Of a DNA stretch of 64,000 bases, positions 58,201 through 64,000 are shown one piece after another. The position numbers were made by a program, and so were the translations under genes. Below the pieces are notes generated by a model. It saw only the letters and a list, made by a program, of their open reading frames with translations, was not told the origin of the DNA and ran no database searches. Position 1 is the first letter of the stretch, and the number at the start of each line of letters is the position of its first letter. The DNA is taken from positions 22,462,113-22,526,112 of the forward strand of contig CM040092.1 of the NCBI GenBank assembly GCA_022496805.1, given 5' to 3'. The DNA comes from Pohlia nutans. Lineage: Eukaryota > Streptophyta > Bryopsida > Bryales > Mniaceae.

Positions 58201-61200
58201 TCGTTTGTAAGGAGTTACATGGCTGAACAGTACAAACAAGGTGTAAAAGTAAATCTAGGGTAAATACCATAGTCGGGCGTGTATCTAATATAAATAAGTA
58301 ATAATAAACAAATGTTCATCTGGAAGTATAGAACACTGTTCAAGTTTGGTTCATTTTCATGCAAAAGATGCCATACACACCAACCACCGGTAAATACTAA
58401 GGCAGACACTACGCGATTAGCCGCTTGTTTATTTCCTTTCATCTAGTCCTTGGTCGGTATGTTTGCATTTGGGCTCATCTGTTGACAATGGAATAAATTG
58501 TTTCACAAGTGGGCCAATTCTTCAATAATTTAGTGCTCCAGATCCTGTTTGTGCTAGAGTGGAAAGGGTACAAGTTGTATACTAGTCTAGAAGTCAATCG
58601 ATCATATTGTGAAAAATATAATTCAGATAGGACTAGATTTCACATCACTGGAATCAGTGAAGAACATTGCATGTGTTGATCAAAGACAAACAAATTTGAA
58701 TGAAAGGAAGTCTCTATTCAAAACTGTCATAAATAACATGAGGCCCAATTGGTCCTTTAGGGGTTAACTAGCACCATGATGTAAATCTTGGATTCATTAT
58801 TCAGCTAGTATTTGATGTATGTGTCAATGTCTCTCAGGCAATATTGGATGCAAGAGGAGCAAATACAAACGGTGGAGCTGAAGCTGTTGCATTTGCGGAA
58901 AGACAGGCGGATATGCTGACATTAAGGGCTGGATCTGGAGACCCTTCAGCTGTTCCAACCATCTGTCGTATTTCAGCAGCCCTCAAGTACCCACCTGGTA
59001 TGAAAATTTCCTTCCAATTCTTCATTCCATTAGAAGGACGATTATTATATCATACTCCCTCTGTCCGGAAATAACTGTCCTAGTTTTTGGCGTGTTTTAA
59101 CTTTACGCAAAAAAAGCAAAGAAAGCTGTCTCAGTACTCAAAAAATTGGTCTATCTTTAATAGTAGTATGTAGTTTTTGTGTCACTCTCATTGTCTCCCG
59201 GGGGTGCACTCTACATTATGTTTGAGAATCACGTGCGTTCATGACCCCTTCTAAAAACCCCCTTGTATACAAGAGGTTATATGTCTAAATACCTTTGTAT
59301 ACAGATATATTATGGTTTAATTATATATGTTTAATGTAAGTATACGTGAATATTTTCAGTTCTAAATGTGTTTATTGTATGTATACGTAATACGACAATG
59401 TTCAAATTAATATCCCTTCTGTGCACTCACATATACTTGTACATGTTTAGTACAGTGTAGCCCCCGGGCATTGTCTGCCCTGTTTGAAGTGGACAGGGCT
59501 CACGTTCGAAGTATAAAACATAGGACAAATTGATTGCAAAAACAAAAATGCCAAAAACTAGGACAATTATTTCTGGACAGAGGGAGTAAGCTTTTCTTTG
59601 AATCTGCAGTGACTTCATTTTCAGCCTCGGTTGAGAAAGACTCTTAATCACCAACGTCGGAAACGATTTGCAAAACGTTGCTGTGATCCAATCTTATTCT
59701 TAAAAATGTATCTGCACTTGGATTTCTCACTCTCTTTTGGTAACAATCAAATGATGTAGGAGCAGAGGCTGCGGACCCTGGCTTAGCGTTGATTTTGGAC
59801 TCCATGCGGTTCTTCTTACGGCCTGGAGGTTCACCCGGCACGGTTCTGGAAGATTTGGCCAAAACTTTGAACAGAGTGCAAACTCTTCGGGACTTAATGG
59901 GCAATAGCCGTGGATTGATCGCCGCAGCTAATGCATCAAGACCAGAGTATGAAAGGTAACATACTGTCACACATACTGTTCAATATGCCGTTTTTAGCCC
60001 CTAAAATGGCAAGTTCAATCGATCATATTTGTGAAAAATGTAATTTAGATGGGACCAAATTGTAGATCACTAAAATCAGTGAAGAGCATTGCATGTGTTG
60101 GTCAAAAGACAAATATATTTGAACAGAAGGAAGTCCATATAGGACCTACTCAAAACTGCTAAAATGAGACCCAATTTGTCCTTTAGGGTTAGCTGAATTT
60201 TTCATTTCATCCCATGGGACAAAGCAACTCTTAGTTCTTATGAAAGCCTGTGGATCCACATTATCATCCAAATGTTGTGTAAACTAAAAGCCTAGATGTG
60301 TGTTGTGCAGGACGGCTACACAATGCACAGAGACAGCAATAAAGCAGGAGAAGATTGCACTGGAGGAATGGCTCCCAGAGCTCAAACTTGCAGTGCAAGA
60401 CGCCCAACAATGCTTGGAAGATTGCAAGCGTGTTCGAGGCCTTGTAAGTAGACCTCTGACTCCCCGGTTACCAACAACTCATCTCTTCCAATTTGCTTGG
60501 TTGTGTGTAATCATAAGGTAGAAATACAATAAACCGAGAAAATAAGAAGTTTTGCATATTAGAAATGGGAGTTATGGCAAGGGCTTATTTTCATAGAGAG
60601 AAGGAAAAATCATGAAGAGGCGATCCGATTCCATATTTTTATTCCCAATAGATAATTTAATACAAATTTTCAAAGTGAAAAGTTTGTTAAGCCTTGAAAC
60701 CGTTTCTTAGACTCTTCAATAACCAAGTATTTTGATAGACAATTTTGTTGCAAGGAATCACCCAAAACCGTTAAGCCATTCTGCCCATGAGTTGTGCCTA
60801 TCCAATTCCCAAGTTAGCTTAGTTTCAAAAAATATCACATCTTGCACCTAGAATCGTCACGACATTCTCGGACTTGCTCAAAATTGCTAAAATAAACATG
60901 ATGTCCAATTTGGGCTTCTTGGTCCTTTAGGGGTTAACTTAGCTAAATGTCTATAACCACTGATCTTTGAATGGAAAAATGGACTTGTCTATTGTCCCTG
61001 TCAATAGTGGTCTACAACCTCATACTTTGAACAATTGTATAAGAAATTCAAACATTGAGTGAGAAAATTTGAGTTTGGCTCTTGTACCTAAAGTGATCTC
61101 TCCACAACTCTATAAGGTAGAAACACCTAAACCCGTATTCCCGACCTGTAGAATTTTTTTCAAACTCTCCCCATAAAATGCATCGAAACCCATCCCCATA

Positions 61201-61877
61201 CTCCAGTTTGGATTTTATAAGTGTTGGTTTCATGGGATAGTTTAAGTGGTCTAGGCAACTTCCACTTTGAAAATTCATAGCAATTAGATGACTTGTCCAA
61301 AAACTCTACTTGTTTTTGGGTAAAATCATCGTTTTCAATTGCTAATACTTCAAAAATATTATATTTGAGAAAAGTGCCTCCAATTGCTTAAAATGAGCGT
61401 TTTAGGTGTTTCTACTTTACATCCTCCAAAACTGACACCCATGTGTTAAAGTGACACAAGCAGAATCCTCTGCCTTATTGGTTCACTAGGAGGTTGATTG
61501 CAAAGTTTTAGTGACCGTTTTTTATCTTCTTACGGAGACTATCTGATACACCGTACCCGGTTGGCAGGTCATGTCGAATAATTATAAAAAAATGCCCAAA
61601 TGCTTTTTCAGCAAATGCCAAATTCTGTGGATATTTTCTAAGATTCTCTTTTTCCACCATAGAAAATAGAGTTTTTTGAAAAAATAATTTCCTAAAGATT
61701 TGGGTTTCTCTTTTTAATAATGATTTGTTTTTTTTTTTTTTGCAGGTGGATGAATGGTGGGAGCAGCCGGCGGCCACTGCTGTGGATTGGATTTCAGTGG
61801 ATGGGCTGAATGTGGCTGCATGGCTCGCACATGTGAAACAACTTCAGACAGCCTTCTATGAGCAGCAACTCTTGTAA
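52221..61877 (+). CDS. AUG5: Augmin complex subunit 5 (AUG5/HAUS5-like)
   Basis: A subunit of augmin, which recruits gamma-tubulin to existing microtubules so that new ones branch off in the spindle and phragmoplast. Supported exons: 52221-52807, 53918-54432, 55413-55539, 55908-56075, 56735-56944, 57947-58132, 58838-58997, 59760-59955, 60311-60443 and 61746-61877, all with GT/AG borders. From exon 53918 on, all phases agree. The N terminus ([11 protein letters not shown], then [20 protein letters not shown]) and C terminus ([20 protein letters not shown]) closely resemble plant AUG5. Coiled-coil stretches occur in the middle ([12 protein letters not shown] through RRLELEAIY). Exon 1 ends in phase 2 but the exon at 53918 starts in phase 0. 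A microexon of 3n+1 bases, about 22 nt by homology, must therefore lie in 52808-53917; I could not place it. Expected size is about 810 residues. Confidence 0.93.
53130..53880. repeat. Tandem repeats in AUG5 intron 1, about 244-bp unit
   Basis: The phrases gctctagaatgaattgat (53443, 53687), catcagaaat.ggcatttgag and cctgagctcgcgcagatctt (53582, 53821) recur in order. A third, diverged unit lies at about 53160-53400. The array covers most of the intron that must also hold the missing microexon. Confidence 0.88.
54522..54808. mobile_element. CATCAGGAATT family MITE in AUG5 intron (287 bp)
   Basis: Left catcaggaatttaggacc and right ggtcctaaattcctgatg. The arms pair through about 75 bases (gatttccgtgcgatatccga, then atttcatgggt). 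The short centre is itself made of (a)tccgtgcgga-like repeats. Confidence 0.9.
54811..55075. repeat. Minisatellite of palindromic TGATCA-rich units in AUG5 intron
   Basis: About three to four units contain tcattgatcaa.ggcta, atttcatatcaccaga and gtgatcaatgatca. It starts right at the right end of the neighbouring MITE. Confidence 0.88.
55649..55861. mobile_element. Short TTAA-family MITE in AUG5 intron (213 bp)
   Basis: Left TTAA-GCCGTAAAGGACCAAG, right CTTGGTCCTTTAGGGG-TTAA: a good inverted pair of about 17 bases. It ends 46 bases before the next exon. Confidence 0.88.
56273..56487. mobile_element. Stowaway-type MITE, copy 1 in AUG5 intron (215 bp)
   Basis: Ends ctccctctgtccggaaata and tatttccagacagagggag; right target TA, left target CA (decayed). 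The inner arm tgtcctagtttttggc is repeated inverted. Related to 59055-59586. Confidence 0.9.
56525..56720. mobile_element. Probable TTAA-family MITE, weak left end
   Basis: The right end GTGACGTTAAAGGG-TTAA is typical of the family. The left end TTAA-CTCATAGAGGCC is only roughly its complement. It ends 14 bases before the exon at 56735. Confidence 0.5.
57438..57697. mobile_element. CATCAGGAATT family MITE, second AUG5 intron copy (260 bp)
   Basis: Left atcaggaatttaggacccc, right ggtcctaaattcctgat. The arms pair over about 75 bases, as in 54522-54808, with which it shares its whole layout. Confidence 0.9.
57699..57842. mobile_element. Hairpin MITE with CTAGTAGAAAAC termini (144 bp)
   Basis: Perfect 12-bp ends, CTAGTAGAAAAC and GTTTTCTACTAG, followed inward by tggaaat / atttcca and cttcgtt / aacgaag pairs. 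It directly abuts the previous element. Confidence 0.85.
58590..58767. mobile_element. Short TTAA-family MITE in AUG5 intron
   Basis: Core as in 59994-60192 and the right end GGTCCTTTAGGGG-TTAA; the left terminus is lost. Confidence 0.75.
59055..59586. mobile_element. Stowaway-type MITE, copy 2, with a hAT-type insertion
   Basis: Ends ctccctctgtccggaaataa and ttatttctggacagagggag with TA on both sides (59053-59054, 59587-59588). It is related to 56273-56487 and is interrupted at 59197-59468. Confidence 0.92.
59197..59468. mobile_element. hAT-type MITE with 8-bp target duplication (272 bp)
   Basis: Ends cccgggggtgcactctaca and gtacagtgtagcccccggg are inverted with few mismatches. The host sequence cattgtct is duplicated exactly on both sides (59189-59196 and 59469-59476). 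The related Stowaway copy at 56273-56487 lacks the insert. Confidence 0.93.
59994..60192. mobile_element. Short TTAA-family MITE bounded by TTAG
   Basis: Left TTAG-CCCCTAAAATGGC, right GTCCTTTAGGG-TTAG. Shares its core with 37022-37230 and 58590-58767. The flank is TTAG on both sides where the others have TTAA. Confidence 0.75.
60771..60937. mobile_element. Short TTAA-family MITE in the last AUG5 intron
   Basis: Left TTAA-GCCATTCTGCCC, right CTTGGTCCTTTAGGGG-TTAA. The right half matches the family; the left half has diverged. Confidence 0.6.
60940..61740. other. Remainder of the last AUG5 intron
   Basis: AT-rich intron sequence that ends in a long T tract before the acceptor. No further element or gene could be supported. 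Confidence 0.5.
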
Positions 61878-62098
61878 TCTATGTTCAGGGAATCCATCCT
61901 TTTTGTAACAATATTGGCATTTTACACAACTTTGTATCTGCATGACATTTTTCTGCTTTCGTATACTGCCACTCACACATTGTTGTTTTACAATGAGTAA
62001 AGATTACGTAACCTGCCGGCGTTTCAAGTGGAACATGGCATACTTATGGTGCAGTTAGCCACCATAATATTCTTGAGAAGCAATCAGCCAGTGTCATT

Positions 62099-62647
62099 TT
62101 AACCCTTTAACGTCCCGATTCAACACTGTTTTCAAAGAAGCGTTATAAAATGTTTAATGAAAACCAAAAATGAGGTTGATGGTCAAAGCAAAGTTGTAAA
62201 TGTCAATGTGAAGATCACATCTGTACGGTTGGATTTATTCTATTTATATTTAATTAATTTTAATTAATTTTGCAAGGTTTTCTCTTAAAATTCAATTTAA
62301 AATCCCAAATTAGCACAATCTTTTTTTAAAATATGATAAAGAAATTGGAACAACATGCACTACGAGATGGTATGGTTTCCATTATTTGATTCTACTAATT
62401 TTGGAAAATCATATTTAAAGGTCCCACTTTTTGAACTAGGAATGAAACTTGACATAAACCAATTTTGTTGTTTTTCTAAAAATCATAATAGCCTATTTTG
62501 AAGATCCAAACCGTACAAAGGATAGTCAACTTGCTCAAGAACTAAGAGAAATTTTGGTGGATGAAAACTGTCCAATTTGGATGAGAATTTAGCAATTCCA
62601 ATCTGTGCGCCGTTCACATAGTGGACGCTGGCGCGTTACAAGGTTAA
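62099..62647. mobile_element. TTAA-bounded element, CCCTTTAACGTCC end (549 bp)
   Basis: Left TTAA-CCCTTTAACGTCCCG, right GCGCGTTACAAGG-TTAA. Shares most of its length with 38213-38664, so its boundaries are confirmed by two copies. Confidence 0.85.
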
Positions 62648-62852
62648 GCAATTCAATATAGTTGTAGTCACTTTTTACAAGAAAAACATATTTTTGTAGT
62701 ATTAGCAAATGAATTTTTAAAATAAAATGGTTCTTGTTTTATAAGTCATGTACTTATTATGAATTTTTCAAGTGGATCTTGTGTAGACCATTGAAACTGT
62801 CCTATAGACTTGTCTCTGTTCACTCATGCATTTCGTACTGTTTGTCAGGTTT

Positions 62853-63480
62853 TTAACCCTTAGGCGTCCACACTAAAACTACCTGGTCAAACTTCATCAA
62901 TTCCTCACATCTTAAAATATATTCCAATAATGACTGTAGGTCAGTCAGAGCTGGTTTTAAAAAATGGAATTGACGACTACAGGTTCCACTTGTGGCTTTT
63001 CAACAGTTGTAGGGTTTGTAAGTGAGCCAGTGAGCCGCGAGTTTCGCATCCTTGGATGGTCTTCTCATGACTGTTACATTCCACCTTCAAAGACCATTAT
63101 GTGAAGTAACCTAGGTTTTCACGTCTTATTCAATTCATGGCCTTTCACTTCGTCACTGGGTGGTGAGAAGTGGAGCCTTAATTATATTTTCTAATATTTT
63201 TCTCATATAATTTATTGTTAAACCGATTTCACCTTTATTTTTTCGTAATTATTTAAATAAAAATAAAATTTACGAGATTTTTCAAAGTTTTTTCTTGTAA
63301 AAATCATAGTAATTACAAAAATGCTTTGAATAGTATGCAATTTTTAGGGAAAATGTAAATAATAGTGATAAACAACAAGGTGTAGGTAGCATGCTTCTTG
63401 ACCTTTCATAAAAAGAAATTTGATAGAAAAACTATTTCTGTAGTGTATTTGATAGAAAAACTATTGGTGGTCAATGTGAT
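62853..63480. mobile_element. TTAA-family element with a 240-bp insertion, right end not found
   Basis: Left TTAA-CCCTTAGGCGTCC. Matches 50175 onward until about 63450, except for an extra block at about 62935-63185 that the other copy lacks. The insert has GC-richer, unrelated sequence. Confidence 0.65.
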
Positions 63481-64000
63481 TCTATTCTTGTTCTTGTTGA
63501 AATGGATTAAGGAATGTAGAAGTAAGTGCTTCCATTGAGAATGAATATAGAAAAAACCTTGCTTTTGGGGTCACAGATGATTAATGTAAGATTTTTTATC
63601 TTACTCCCTTATTGCTTTGTCCGGTAGCACTTTATTTGTCCACCCACTCCATAAAACCTAAAATGAAACCCTAGATTGTAGAGATGATTTTGCATTCTCT
63701 AAGGATTCCATTTCATTGGTATTAACCTCTAAATGCCTACAGCCCCTTTCCAAATTGGGCAGTTTTACAAAGATACATTATAAAATGCAATGAAGAGGGA
63801 TATTTTTGAACTTGATGTATGAATAAAAGTTGTACATTATGAATTTTAGATTCTATCCATACGGTTAAATCTATGATTGCAATCACCATTATTTTGTATA
63901 AAATTTGAAACTTAAAATTCAAAATTCTTTTGTGATTCAATTACGAATTAGATATTGACAATCTATGGATGAAATTTGTTGTGATGGGTTGAAATGTAAC
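63481..64000. other. Intergenic end of window
   Basis: AT-rich. A TTAA-CCTCTAAATGCC terminus at 63722-63737 may begin one more TTAA-family element that runs beyond the window. Confidence 0.45.

Overview
The window is nuclear DNA of a land plant. The genes have spliced introns with GT/AG borders, and their products are plant families: a pectin methylesterase with an inhibitor domain, a cysteine-rich lipid-transfer-like membrane protein, and augmin subunit 5. Intergenic DNA is AT-rich and full of transposon debris. The protein sequences look compatible with a seed-free plant such as a bryophyte, but this is an impression and not a proven assignment.

Layout. 1-2979: 3' part of a Ty1/copia retrotransposon and its 315-bp LTR, inserted in the 3' end of a pectin methylesterase gene (2980-4584, minus) that also carries a nonsense codon. 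4.6-13.5 kb: AT-rich repeats and small inverted-repeat elements. 13.5-15.1 kb: a two-exon C2-domain gene (minus) with a TATA box. 15.8-23.4 kb: more small elements and a weak two-exon candidate gene (18.6-19.1 kb, minus). 23.4-28.1 kb: one complete hAT-type DNA transposon with long terminal inverted repeats and a transposase interrupted by one stop codon. 28.1-32.9 kb: repeats. 32.96-37.45 kb: a DnaJ chaperone with a C-terminal X domain (minus; ten solid exons and one tentative). 38-45 kb: repeats, including a 1.7-kb inverted-repeat element with a 178-bp tandem array. 45.2-46.5 kb: the lipid-transfer-like membrane protein gene (minus), with tandem duplications in its intron and upstream. 48.3-50.7 kb: nested Stowaway, SINE and other elements. 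52.2-61.9 kb: augmin subunit 5 (plus), whose introns are crowded with small transposons. 62.1-64 kb: more elements of a TTAA-ended family.

The host genes do not form a pathway: cell-wall modification, membrane or calcium signalling, protein folding, lipid or wall surface, and spindle microtubule nucleation. What unifies the window is mobile DNA. The most striking signal is a large set of non-autonomous elements, about 170-980 bp long, whose ends read TTAA-CCC(C/T)TAAAGG or close variants and which are bounded by TTAA. That is the signature of piggyBac-type elements, which are seldom discussed in plants. Other families are Stowaway (one copy carries a SINE with a 16-bp target duplication, another carries a hAT-type insertion with an 8-bp target duplication), long-TIR elements beginning CATCAGGAATT, and several foldback elements.
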